From the NCBI GenBank assembly GCA_020061995.1, contig JAGUXE010000411.1, positions 1 to 19,567 of the forward strand: a stretch of DNA of 19,567 bases, given 5' to 3'. The stretch comes from Ignavibacteriales bacterium. Lineage in GTDB: Bacteria; Bacteroidota; Ignavibacteria; Ignavibacteriales; Ignavibacteriaceae. Of the stretch, positions 8,530 through 15,737 are shown piece by piece. The notes beneath the pieces are model-generated. The model did not search any database. It was not told the origin of the DNA and worked only from the letters and a program-made list of their open reading frames with translations. Each line of letters begins with the position of its first letter. The stretch's first letter is position 1. The translations under genes were made by a program, and so were the position numbers.

Positions 8530-9330
8530 ATGGCGGGTATTAATACATATTCTTTTTTTCTCATTTATCTGTTATTCTTTTTAATAGGTTGTAATAACAA
8601 TGTTAATAAACCAATTGATCAACCTGATATTAAATACAAAGTCGATGGAATTGTTTATTACGAAAACATGCCGTTAGCTAATGTTATTGTATTACTCGAT
8701 ACAAATACATGTAATACAGATTCTTTAGGGTACTTCTCTTTTGAAAATGTGGAAAGTAAAACCGCAAGACTAAACATTAATCACCCTCTTTATAAATCAA
8801 TTGATACTACCATTATTATTAATAAAAATTATTCCTTTAGATTTGATATGTTCTACAGAAGCAACTCGTTTTTCCCACTCGCAATAGGTAATAAATGGTT
8901 TTACGCCGAGTCACGGAATACAAGGGACAAGCATTCGATTGAGGTATTGGAGGAAGAATTAATAGGTGGTAAATATTATTTCAAACTTTTAAATAAGTTT
9001 TATAGAACTGATTTAATGGATACATCAAAGTATTTTACATATATGTCTATCGAAAATGATTCATTATTTGAATTAAACTGTGATCAGACTGGATTACTCG
9101 CCCCATTCAATACCGCAATTTATGATACCTTCATCTATAATAATGGTTGTAATGTAAGTTATTATGGAATACCATTCGAGAAGGATGGTGATGTGCTAAA
9201 AATTTATTATACACCATCAGTATTGGTTTTTGATGCATGGACTTATCGTTATTTTCAAAAAGGTATAGGGATCATTAAACGAGAGACGGCATGGGCGAAA
9301 TTTTACTTAGAAAAATTTGAAATAAAGTAA
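8530..9330 (+). CDS. Lipoprotein with a carboxypeptidase-regulatory-like beta-sandwich domain
   Basis: A 266-residue predicted lipoprotein. The N-terminal hydrophobic segment ends in LIGC, so Cys21 is the likely acylated residue after signal peptidase II cleavage. Residues 38-108 (VDGIVYYEN through FRFDMF) look like a small carboxypeptidase-regulatory/transthyretin-like beta sandwich with the usual LGYFSFENV turn. FFPLAIGNKWFY at 114-125 opens a second, beta-rich region of unknown function. The ATG at 8530 is chosen over a GTG 33 bp upstream because AGAGAGGTG precedes it at good spacing and it gives a clean signal peptide. It is probably exposed on the outer or inner membrane. Repeat copy A follows the stop. 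The role is unknown. Confidence 0.7.
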   Translation: MAGINTYSFFLIYLLFFLIGCNNNVNKPIDQPDIKYKVDGIVYYENMPLANVIVLLDTNTCNTDSLGYFSFENVESKTARLNINHPLYKSIDTTIIINKNYSFRFDMFYRSNSFFPLAIGNKWFYAESRNTRDKHSIEVLEEELIGGKYYFKLLNKFYRTDLMDTSKYFTYMSIENDSLFELNCDQTGLLAPFNTAIYDTFIYNNGCNVSYYGIPFEKDGDVLKIYYTPSVLVFDAWTYRYFQKGIGIIKRETAWAKFYLEKFEIK

Positions 9331-9347
9331 TCATGTTAAATATTAAA

Positions 9348-9440
9348 AAATTGTAGAAATTAAAAAATAAACAAATCGGGTTCATAGTTAGAAATTTCTA
9401 AATAGTAATTAACACGGAGCTAACGTTTTAACATCATGTA
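9348..9440 (+). repeat. 95-nt intergenic repeat, copy A
   Basis: First of three related copies. The shared landmarks are GTAGAAAT, then ACAAATCGGGTT, then a TAGGAAT-like box, then AACA and GTTTTAA. This copy also contains a perfect 14-bp palindrome, TTAGAAATTTCTAA, at 9388-9401. It lies between the two lipoprotein genes. Confidence 0.7.
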
Positions 9441-9477
9441 CCAATGGGATAACACGCCGTTAACAGCTGAAAAGGTT

Positions 9478-10152
9478 ATGAAAATCCGCAATTTATTTTT
9501 TCTTTTAATATTCAGTTTAATTTTTAGCGGTTGTGCACTTTATCCTCCAATTTCTGAATCATTAATATTCAAGGATAATTCAAATGCTGACTACACTGAT
9601 AAAACATATTCTTTCTACAGAATTTCATTTTCCAATTTAATTGTTAATCCTGCTATTCCAAATAAGTACCTGGACAAAAACAATATAGAACTATTATCAA
9701 ATTCGTTAAACAGATTATGGTTAGTTGGTTTATCAAACTTTGGAGTTTTATATCGATTAAATAATAGTTTTTATATAGGATTTAATACAGGTTTGATATT
9801 TAATACAGGTATAGATTTTACCTTCGAAATTGTTGATGATTATTTTATTACAGCTGAGGCTACTCTTCTGACTAATTATGAATTAATAATTCAAAAGAGA
9901 ATTATAAATAATGTCGATTTTATTAATACAATTGGTATTATTTACAGACACGATAGACTTGGGTTTAGTGAAAATTTAATGAATAATGCAATAAATTTTT
10001 ATACAAATTCAGTAGGCGTCAGAAGTCTCAATGGTTTTAATCTACTTAACAATGAAATGATTTTAGAAATATCTCTTCTTTATGTAAAGGAATATAATAC
10101 CGGTATTATCAATTTAGGTTTTTCATACAACTTGTATAATTTGTTTAAATAA
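9478..10152 (+). CDS. Putative lipoprotein, beta-rich, unknown function
   Basis: A 224-residue predicted lipoprotein. The signal sequence ends in FSGC, placing the acylated Cys at residue 19. The mature part alternates polar and hydrophobic residues in short stretches (YRLNNSFYIGFNTGLIF, ITAEATLLTNYELIIQ) and ends NLGFSYNLYNLFK. This looks like a small outer-membrane beta-barrel or beta-sheet protein, though a terminal aromatic on a Cys-anchored protein is not proof. The ATG at 9478 is preferred to an upstream in-frame ATG at 9436, which lies inside repeat copy A and would hide the signal peptide; AAAGG precedes 9478. Repeat copies A and B flank the gene, and a broken paralogue of its 3' end lies at 12454-12658. 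I do not recognise the family. Confidence 0.65.
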   Translation: MKIRNLFFLLIFSLIFSGCALYPPISESLIFKDNSNADYTDKTYSFYRISFSNLIVNPAIPNKYLDKNNIELLSNSLNRLWLVGLSNFGVLYRLNNSFYIGFNTGLIFNTGIDFTFEIVDDYFITAEATLLTNYELIIQKRIINNVDFINTIGIIYRHDRLGFSENLMNNAINFYTNSVGVRSLNGFNLLNNEMILEISLLYVKEYNTGIINLGFSYNLYNLFK

Positions 10153-10180
10153 GAAGTATAAGAGTCTCACAGGACCTCCT

Positions 10181-10277
10181 AAAATGTGTTGAAATAGAAA
10201 GTAAACAAATCGGGTTTGTAAATAGGAATTTATAGATGCTAATCAACATAGCACTTGTGTTTTAATATGACAAGTAG
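10181..10277 (+). repeat. 95-nt intergenic repeat, copy B
   Basis: Second copy, about 30 bp after the stop of the 9478 lipoprotein gene. It keeps AAACAAATCGGGTTT, the TAGGAATTTATAGAT box and CTTGTGTTTTAA. The end can form a short hairpin, ACTTGT with ACAAGT, not conserved in copy A. Confidence 0.7.
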
Positions 10278-10384
10278 TTATAATTCATTCAATAATTTTC
10301 AATAAATTAATTAGAAAAATTGTTAAAGATATTTCCTTTTCGGAAAAATTATGTTAGAGAAAGAAAAGGGAAAATGAGAATAGT

Positions 10385-11233
10385 ATGAAGAAAATTAAAG
10401 GTCTTTTCAGATTAATGCGTTTTGAGTTGCCTTTTTCTGCCGGGGTTTGCGTTGTCTTGGGGCAGTTGTTTGCATTAGGTCAGTTTCCATCGCTCTTTAT
10501 TACTATCTTTGGATTTACTTCTGTCTTTTTAATCTCTGCCTCAATTTTGGTATTCAATGATTATTTAGATTTTGAGACAGATAAAATTAATGCACCCGAC
10601 CGTCCAATCCCTTCGAATCAGGTTTCACTTTCAGAGGCTTTATATTTTTCAATCGTATTATTAATAGCCGGATTATTAATCAGTTTTTTTCTAGCTCAAC
10701 CCGTCCTTTATATATCGATAGTTTTAGCAGTTATTGGATTTCTATATAACCGATATTTTAAAAAAAGTGGATTACCCGGAAATTTAATGGTCAGTTTTTC
10801 GGTTGGGATGACTTTTATTTTTGGTGGTGCAACTGTCGGACTCCCTTTTAATGAAACAGTTTTATTTTTCGGATTGATTGCTGCGTTAATAGATTTGGGA
10901 GAAGAAATTGCGGCGGATGCAATGGATATTAAAGGTGATTTACTGATTGACTCAAATTCATTAGCAATTAAGTACGGAAAACAGACTGCTCTTAGAGTAA
11001 GCAGTTTCATTTTCCTAATTGTTGTTTTACTTACTCCGATTCCATTTATTTTAAATTGGTTCACTCTCATTTATATGACACCAATTGCAATTATGGATTT
11101 ATCAATTGCTTATTCAACAGTAAAATTATTAAAGAGTAAAAATGAAGAAGGACGAAAATTTATTCGATGGATTTATCTTGGAGCTACTGCCGGATTAATT
11201 ATATTTCTTATGATGAGACTTATGGAAGTATAG
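10385..11233 (+). CDS. UbiA-family prenyltransferase
   Basis: A 282-residue integral membrane protein with about eight or nine hydrophobic helices. Both Asp-rich motifs of UbiA prenyltransferases are present: N58-D59-Y60-L61-D62-F63-E64-T65-D66 followed by PDRPIPS (71-77), and D178-A-M-D181-I-K-G-D185. These bind the Mg-prenyl diphosphate. The NDYxDxxxD...DRPIPS form and the DIxGD second motif recall the geranylgeranylglycerol-phosphate geranylgeranyltransferase branch and related ubiquinone/chlorophyll/menaquinone enzymes. The acceptor cannot be decided from sequence alone. A purine-rich AAAAGGGAAAATGAG upstream supports the start. It stands alone, with no quinone or lipid gene adjacent. Confidence 0.85.
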   Translation: MKKIKGLFRLMRFELPFSAGVCVVLGQLFALGQFPSLFITIFGFTSVFLISASILVFNDYLDFETDKINAPDRPIPSNQVSLSEALYFSIVLLIAGLLISFFLAQPVLYISIVLAVIGFLYNRYFKKSGLPGNLMVSFSVGMTFIFGGATVGLPFNETVLFFGLIAALIDLGEEIAADAMDIKGDLLIDSNSLAIKYGKQTALRVSSFIFLIVVLLTPIPFILNWFTLIYMTPIAIMDLSIAYSTVKLLKSKNEEGRKFIRWIYLGATAGLIIFLMMRLMEV

Positions 11234-11747
11234 ATTTATTGTATAACCTGTTATAACATCACAATTCTTACAGTTTTTTAGAATAGTAGAGATCTCACGT
11301 GATGATATGAATTGGCTTCCAAAAGTAAAAAAAAAAGATTTTTTGGCTTTTGATTATTGATGGGGCACTTAAAATTATTTTTATGATTCGGAGATAAAAC
11401 TGAAACAGAAATTGAGAGAGGAAGAATTTCAGATTTATTAAGTCAACTGTTTAACTAAGGGAAAAGATTCGGTACAATTCGAAGTATTTAATTTAAATTG
11501 ATTATGAACAAAACATTGAGCATATTAAAGCATGAATCTCAGTAAAACTCAAAATCAATAGTGACAGTTCAGGTCTCCCGGCTGTTCAAATTAAAGAGTG
11601 AATAGGAGTTGAGTATTGCTGTTCCCAAAGTCTAGTCTAGGAAATTATTTAATAAAATTTGCCGTAATTGAATGCAAGTCGAAATTGTTTGAGTATATTT
11701 GAATTTATTATTAAAAATAATCATCGGGAAATGAAATCGGTCGTTAA
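11234..11747. other. 514-bp stretch without a recognisable gene
   Basis: No open frame of useful length is visible on either strand. It holds a 14-bp palindrome, TATAACCTGTTATA, at 11242-11255, and an A-run/T-run hairpin near 11330-11345 that may weakly terminate the prenyltransferase transcript. It also has a TCTAG direct repeat near 11631-11640. The stretch could be a long leader or decayed coding DNA; I cannot identify an ancestor. Confidence 0.4.
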
Positions 11748-12107
11748 ATGATTTCGCTTAAACGGAATAAATATTTTAGCATTCTAAGCAGCTTTATTGT
11801 TGTTGTAATGCTATTCCTTCAAGTTGTACAGAAACATGAGGCGCAGAACCACTTTGATCAAAAGTTGAGGGAATTGAATATTGAAAATATTATTGCTGAA
11901 ATTAATTTCAGTAATACTGTTCCGAAAAATACCTCACAAAGACAAATCAGTGAACTGAACATATCTCATCTGCATAATTATTTCGACAGGTATGACTTAA
12001 TATCTCTCCCGGGGATTACTGATTCAAAGAAAATCTATGGCGGCAGTTTTTCTGTATGTCACAGATTCAAAACTTTTTTATCCAGCCATTTTTCCACCAG
12101 CACTTAA
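11748..12107 (+). CDS. Hypothetical small membrane-anchored protein
   Basis: A 119-residue ORF with a basic N-terminus (KRNKYF) and one hydrophobic segment, residues about 11-26 (ILSSFIVVVMLFLQVV). The remainder is polar and probably lies outside the cytoplasm, with a short serine/threonine-rich tail containing one Cys. No lipobox or known domain is recognised. There is no clear Shine-Dalgarno before the ATG, and both flanks are gene-poor, so this may be a real small protein or a surviving fragment. Function unknown. Confidence 0.4.
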   Translation: MISLKRNKYFSILSSFIVVVMLFLQVVQKHEAQNHFDQKLRELNIENIIAEINFSNTVPKNTSQRQISELNISHLHNYFDRYDLISLPGITDSKKIYGGSFSVCHRFKTFLSSHFSTST

Positions 12108-12298
12108 AGTTCCTTTCAATTAACCGAATAATTTTTTTTAACTATTCAATCTAAGACAAGAGACCTAGCCTAGGATCAAGGTTTATTTAGAGCATTTATT
12201 TGCTTTAACTAAATCAAGATTAACGATAGTGGCTTTAGGTTACTTCGGAAAGAATAAATAGAGATTTAATTGAAATAAAATTTGAAAGGAATTGCTCT

Positions 12299-12424
12299 AT
12301 GGAAAATAACGTGAAAAAAAATAGTTTTTGGGAGGATCTCCCTTTTTACTCATTTATTGGAATGCTAGGAATTAGTCTGGTTGGTATAATTCTTTATGTC
12401 CTTTGGGTGATGATAATAGAATAA
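12299..12424 (+). CDS. Small single-pass membrane protein (41 aa)
   Basis: A 41-codon ORF starting MENNVKKNSFWEDLPF, then one hydrophobic helix (about residues 19-40), ending in Glu. AAAGGA lies about ten bases before the ATG, a better ribosome site than many neighbours have. The amphipathic start plus single helix is the layout of small accessory subunits of membrane complexes, but no family is recognised and no partner complex is nearby. A strong inverted repeat begins 18 bp after the stop. Confidence 0.5.
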   Translation: MENNVKKNSFWEDLPFYSFIGMLGISLVGIILYVLWVMIIE

Positions 12425-12442
12425 GTAAAATGTATTTCAAAA

Positions 12443-12476
12443 TTCTTCCCCTTTTTAAAGACAAAAAGGGGAAGAA
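12443..12476. terminator. Perfect 14-bp inverted repeat, possible terminator
   Basis: Arms TTCTTCCCCTTTTT (12443-12456) and its exact complement (12463-12476) enclose the 6-nt loop AAAGAC. On either strand the arm itself ends in a T or A run, but no T tract follows the stem on the plus strand, so it is not a textbook intrinsic terminator. Its placement just after the 41-codon gene suggests transcript ending or stabilisation. Confidence 0.45.
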
Positions 12477-12658
12477 ACTATTTGGAAATTTGCGTTATAT
12501 GATTTTTACAAATTCAGGAGAGGTAAGAAGTCTCAATGGTTTTAATCTCCTTAAGAACGAAATGATTTCAGAAATATCCCTTTTTTATGCTCGGGAATTA
12601 TAATATTGGGATTATCAATTTAGGTTTTTCGTACAACTTGGATAATTTGTTTAGATAA
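12454..12658 (+). pseudogene. Broken 3' copy of the 9478 lipoprotein gene
   Basis: This stretch matches the last third of the lipoprotein gene at 9478-10152. A 23-nt identical run joins 12526-12548 to 10021-10043, and a 20-nt run joins 12611-12630 to 10105-10124. The peptide EVRSLNGFNLLKNEM mirrors GVRSLNGFNLLNNEM. One extra T near 12595-12600 shifts the frame: the first frame stops at 12603, while the second continues with GIINLGFSYNLDNLFR and stops at 12656-12658, as in the intact gene. No signal peptide or 5' half is present. It is a truncated, frameshifted remnant, followed by repeat copy C as the intact gene is followed by copy B. Confidence 0.8.
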
Positions 12659-12687
12659 ACACTTAAAAAGTCCAGCTTGATTACCTT

Positions 12688-12778
12688 AAAAGTGTAGAAA
12701 TAGATTATAATAAATCGGGTTCTGGATAGGAATCTATAGATAATAATAAACAGGGTTCTTGTGTTTAAAACAGTTGTA
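12688..12778 (+). repeat. 95-nt intergenic repeat, copy C
   Basis: Third copy, about 30 bp after the pseudogene stop. It keeps AGTGTAGAAATAGA, TAAATCGGGTTC, the TAGGAATCTATAGAT box and CTTGTGTTT. It is closer to copy B than to copy A by eye. Confidence 0.7.
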
Positions 12779-12899
12779 TCTCGACATTCATAAATGAATT
12801 GTGTAAAAATAGTTCATCTAAAAAAGTATCTATTTCCACAACCGGAGGATGGTTAAACACCGGGGACTGTTCTTTATATTTTTTTGAGATCAGTAAATC

Positions 12900-13724
12900 T
12901 TACTTCTTTGTTTTTACAATTCTTAATCCAATTATTTGAATATAATTTGTGGTCTCATCGACCATACGTCTATATACATAACAATTGCCGGGTCCATAAA
13001 AAAATGAACCACCACGAATTACCTGTTGGTAATCGTCAGTGTTTTTAGGATTAATCTCGGGAGACTCTTCATAGAACTCATCATCAAAATTATCCCAACA
13101 CATTTCATCTACGTTTCCGCTCATGTCATAAATCCCAAGTTCATTCGGTTTTTTTGTCCCGACAGGTTTAAGATTTTGATCGGTATTCTTATCGTACCAT
13201 GCTACAACATCAACCTCATCACTCCCACTAAAAGTAAAACCTTTACTTAGTTTCCCACCACGGGCTGCATACTCCCACTCAGCTTCAGTAGGGAGACGGT
13301 AACCATTTGCTTCGAAGTTGCATTCAGGCAAACTCGAACCCCAGGTGTTTGCTTCCTCAATATTTGTTTTACCATCGATTGAATAACAAGGAGTAAGTCC
13401 TTCATTTATGCTTTTCTTATTACAGTAAGCAAGAGCTGAATAAAAATCGATATGATGAACAGGATAATTGGGTCCAAGTTTTTTATAAGGGGTATCATCC
13501 CCCATAAGTGATTGCCATTCACCTTGAGTCACTTCATATTTTCCGATGTAAAAACTGTTTAACGTAACTTTATGAACGGGTTGTTCTGAATCCTCACCAT
13601 CTTCGCTTCCCATCATAAAACTTCCCCCATCAACTAGAGCAAATTCATCTTTATGCTGTTTGTTGTTTTCTTGAACAAACAATAATGATGATACAACTAA
13701 GAGAACTGATATTATTAAGCGCAT
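12900..13724 (-). CDS. Exported FGE/sulfatase-modifying-factor-fold protein, probably not a true formylglycine enzyme
   Basis: A 274-residue protein with an N-terminal hydrophobic signal sequence (about residues 1-20, no lipobox), so it acts outside the cytoplasm. The rest is one FGE-sulfatase domain: GGSFMMGSEDGEDSEQP, KYEVTQGEW, NYPVHHIDFYSALAYC, GYRLPTEAEWEYAARGG, NELGIYDMSGNVDEMCWD and the terminal RGGSFF...YRR...GLRIV. In true FGE two cysteines follow RGGS; here the first position is Tyr243 and only Cys248 remains, so copper-dependent formylglycine formation is unlikely. Domains of this fold also serve as ergothioneine-type oxygenases or binding modules. AGGAAA at good spacing supports the start. 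It is divergent from the helical-repeat gene; no sulfatase is nearby. Confidence 0.8.
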   Translation of the reverse strand: MRLIISVLLVVSSLLFVQENNKQHKDEFALVDGGSFMMGSEDGEDSEQPVHKVTLNSFYIGKYEVTQGEWQSLMGDDTPYKKLGPNYPVHHIDFYSALAYCNKKSINEGLTPCYSIDGKTNIEEANTWGSSLPECNFEANGYRLPTEAEWEYAARGGKLSKGFTFSGSDEVDVVAWYDKNTDQNLKPVGTKKPNELGIYDMSGNVDEMCWDNFDDEFYEESPEINPKNTDDYQQVIRGGSFFYGPGNCYVYRRMVDETTNYIQIIGLRIVKTKK

Positions 13725-13923
13725 AAAATTTCCTAAAAATGTGGCGTTAAAAATAATAATATCAAGATCAATTTGTCCAAATTATTTTTCCACGTTAGTG
13801 TAAATTCTAGTAACCTACCCAAAGAAGGATGAAAGTAATTGTGATTAACCGTAATTTAACAACTCGAAAAAATATAAATGATGCGAATCTGATTAATACT
13901 ATTTAACAAATAATGGTCAGTTT

Positions 13924-14439
13924 ATGAATTCTGAATTAGAACAAATTTTGATTAGCTGCTATAAAGAAGAGATGATTTCATTTCTAACAAAACGTGGGGA
14001 TTTGTTTGATGATGCAATTGAATTGGCACTTTCAGATGAGCAGCCGTTTGCGTGGCGTGCAGCCTGGTTATTGTGGAGTTGTATGGAGAATAATGACAAA
14101 CGCATTAAGAAGCATCTGTCGAAAATTGTGAACGCAGTGAAATTAAAAAATGATGGTCATCAACGGGAATTACTAATAATATTGTCAAAAATGGAATTAA
14201 GTTCAAAACACGAAGGGGTGTTGTTCGATATTTGTATGAATGTGTGGGAACAGATAAGCAAAAGCCCTTCGGTAAGAATGACGGCATTTAAGTTCATTAT
14301 CAAGATAGCCCAAAAGCATTCGGAATTAAAAAGAGAGATTCTGTTTCTTGTTCAAGATCATCTTTTAGAATCATTATCGCCCGGAGTTAAAAGATCAATC
14401 TCAAAGATGATGAAAGAATTTGATTTAGAGCTTGGTTAA
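13924..14439 (+). CDS. HEAT/ARM-like helical-repeat protein, conserved in Bacteroidota relatives
   Basis: A 171-residue, all-helical cytoplasmic protein with no signal sequence. Conserved-looking landmarks are AIELALSDEQPFAWRAAWLLWSC (about residues 31-53), DGHQRELLIILSKMEL and SPSVRMTAFKFIIKIA. Their spacing suggests four or five helix pairs of the HEAT/ARM type. I recall similar uncharacterised proteins of about this length in Bacteroidota; no biochemical role is known to me. No strong ribosome site is visible before the ATG. It ends 132 bp before the convergent wlbA-like gene. Confidence 0.65.
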   Translation: MNSELEQILISCYKEEMISFLTKRGDLFDDAIELALSDEQPFAWRAAWLLWSCMENNDKRIKKHLSKIVNAVKLKNDGHQRELLIILSKMELSSKHEGVLFDICMNVWEQISKSPSVRMTAFKFIIKIAQKHSELKREILFLVQDHLLESLSPGVKRSISKMMKEFDLELG

Positions 14440-14571
14440 TAAAAAGAATTTTTAAAACTCAATACTTGTATCGTAAATGCATTTAATAAATGGCAGCTTC
14501 AGTTAACTTTCTAAGATAAAATAGAAATTGAGATACATGCTGTTCGCAAAATCTTTCAATCAAGTATCAAC

Positions 14572-15477
14572 TCAGATTTTCGTATTTCTTAGTTTTTGAA
14601 CCAATTCAATTGATGGTCGTGCATCTTGAATACCAAATCCATTTCCTTTTAATGTATCTTCATAAACTCGGGTATGCAAATCAGTAAATCCCTCGCTAAA
14701 CTGAATTTCTTCGTCATTCATTGTAATGGAACGGAATGTCGGTTTTCCTGCACTTTTTGTCTCATCAGGTAGATCATTTTTGTCCAAAGATAAATACCAT
14801 TCAACATCAGCATTTTTAAGAATTATTTCGCCTCTCATTTTATCATTTTCTTTAAGTAGGAGAGTTGAAGTTTCAACTTCTCCAAAAAGCCAAATTAGCA
14901 TATCAAAGAAATGAATACCGATATTAGTTGAAATACCCCCCGATTTTTCAATGAGACCTTTCCATGAGTAGTGATACCATAATCCGCGTGATGTAATGTA
15001 ATTTAGTTTAACCTTATATTTCTTTTCGATTTTAGTGCTGCTCAGTTTTTTCTTCAGTTCTTGTAATGCCGGATGAACTCTTAGTTGTAATATTGTCCAA
15101 ACGCGCGAACTTGATTCACGTTCGAGTTCTTCTAAAGCGTCAAGATTCCATGGATTTAATACCAATGGTTTTTCGCAAATAGCATCGGCGCCTAACCTAA
15201 GTGCAAGTCTAATATGTGCATCGTGTAAATGGTTGGGGGCGCAAATAGTAAGATAATTAAGATGCTCTTCTTCGCTACCTCTTCTTAACATATCCAGGAA
15301 TCTGTCGAATCTTTCAAATTCAGTAAAAAAACTTGTTTCAGGAAAGTAACGATCGAGTATTCCAACTGAATCATGTGGATCGACTGCTGCGATCAGTTTA
15401 TTACCGGTATCTTTTATTGCTTGTAAGTGTCTGGGAGCTATATAACCCGCTACTCCGGTTATCGCAAAATTTTTCAT
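14572..15477 (-). CDS. WbpB/WlbA-type UDP-GlcNAcA 3-dehydrogenase (Gfo/Idh/MocA family)
   Basis: A 301-residue cytoplasmic NAD-dependent sugar-nucleotide oxidoreductase. The N-terminal Rossmann motif is GVAGYIA (8-14) in the form MKNFAITGVAGYIAPRHLQA, nearly the WlbA/WbpB signature. C101-E102-K103-P104 is the family EKP, and GGISTNIGIHFFDML (180-194) carries His189 of the active site. RSITMNDEEIQFSEGFTDLH near the C-terminus is also WlbA-like. These enzymes oxidise C3 of UDP-N-acetylglucosaminuronate as the first step to 2,3-diacetamido-uronic acids of O-antigens, recycling NADH with 2-oxoglutarate in some cases. The chain is slightly shorter than WbpB (about 316). AAGGA precedes the start. 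The usual aminotransferase and acetyltransferase partners are absent, so it is an orphan here. Confidence 0.82.
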   Translation of the reverse strand: MKNFAITGVAGYIAPRHLQAIKDTGNKLIAAVDPHDSVGILDRYFPETSFFTEFERFDRFLDMLRRGSEEEHLNYLTICAPNHLHDAHIRLALRLGADAICEKPLVLNPWNLDALEELERESSSRVWTILQLRVHPALQELKKKLSSTKIEKKYKVKLNYITSRGLWYHYSWKGLIEKSGGISTNIGIHFFDMLIWLFGEVETSTLLLKENDKMRGEIILKNADVEWYLSLDKNDLPDETKSAGKPTFRSITMNDEEIQFSEGFTDLHTRVYEDTLKGNGFGIQDARPSIELVQKLRNTKI

Positions 15478-15638
15478 GCTATCCTTTTTGTACTTTTAAA
15501 TCTCTTATCAAATATATAACAAATTGAGGAAATTGAAAAAATGATAATACTGATATGCCGATTAATGAGAACATTACAAAAAATATTAATGTCATCAAGG
15601 CACGAGGACTCAAAGAATTTCCATAGGGTCATATCAAG

Positions 15639-15650
15639 TAATCCGGATTA
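15639..15650. promoter_or_regulatory. 12-bp palindrome upstream of the aldehyde dehydrogenase
   Basis: TAATCCGGATTA is a perfect dyad, extended by CAA and TTG outside it with one unpaired base. It sits 87 bp before the aldehyde dehydrogenase start and could be a transcription-factor operator for that gene or for the divergent wlbA-like gene. This is inference from symmetry only. Confidence 0.3.
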
Positions 15651-15737
15651 TTGTTCATCGGCTTTTATTTTATTTCAGGATTTGATAGAATAATGATAAT
15701 TTAGTACTACAATTTTAAAATTATTTTCGGAGCAGAA

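Noticed and set aside
9388..9401. Palindrome TTAGAAATTTCTAA as a conserved operator of the repeat family.
   Set aside because: Copies B and C have the same box without the perfect symmetry, so the dyad is not a conserved property of the element.
9418..9467. Integron attC-like site formed by the TAAC/GTTA boxes at the end of repeat copy A (AGCTAAC ... CGTTAACAGCT).
   Set aside because: The right-hand box does not fit the GTTRRRY core, the inner L boxes do not pair, the pattern is not kept in copies B and C, and no integrase gene is visible.
10708..11070. A 120-codon minus-strand ORF inside the prenyltransferase gene.
   Set aside because: It is fully antisense to a gene with intact UbiA motifs, and its product shows no recognisable pattern.
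12403..12603. A 66-codon plus-strand ORF as an independent gene.
   Set aside because: Its second half is the frameshifted remnant of the 9478 gene and its first half overlaps the better-supported 41-codon ORF and the hairpin.
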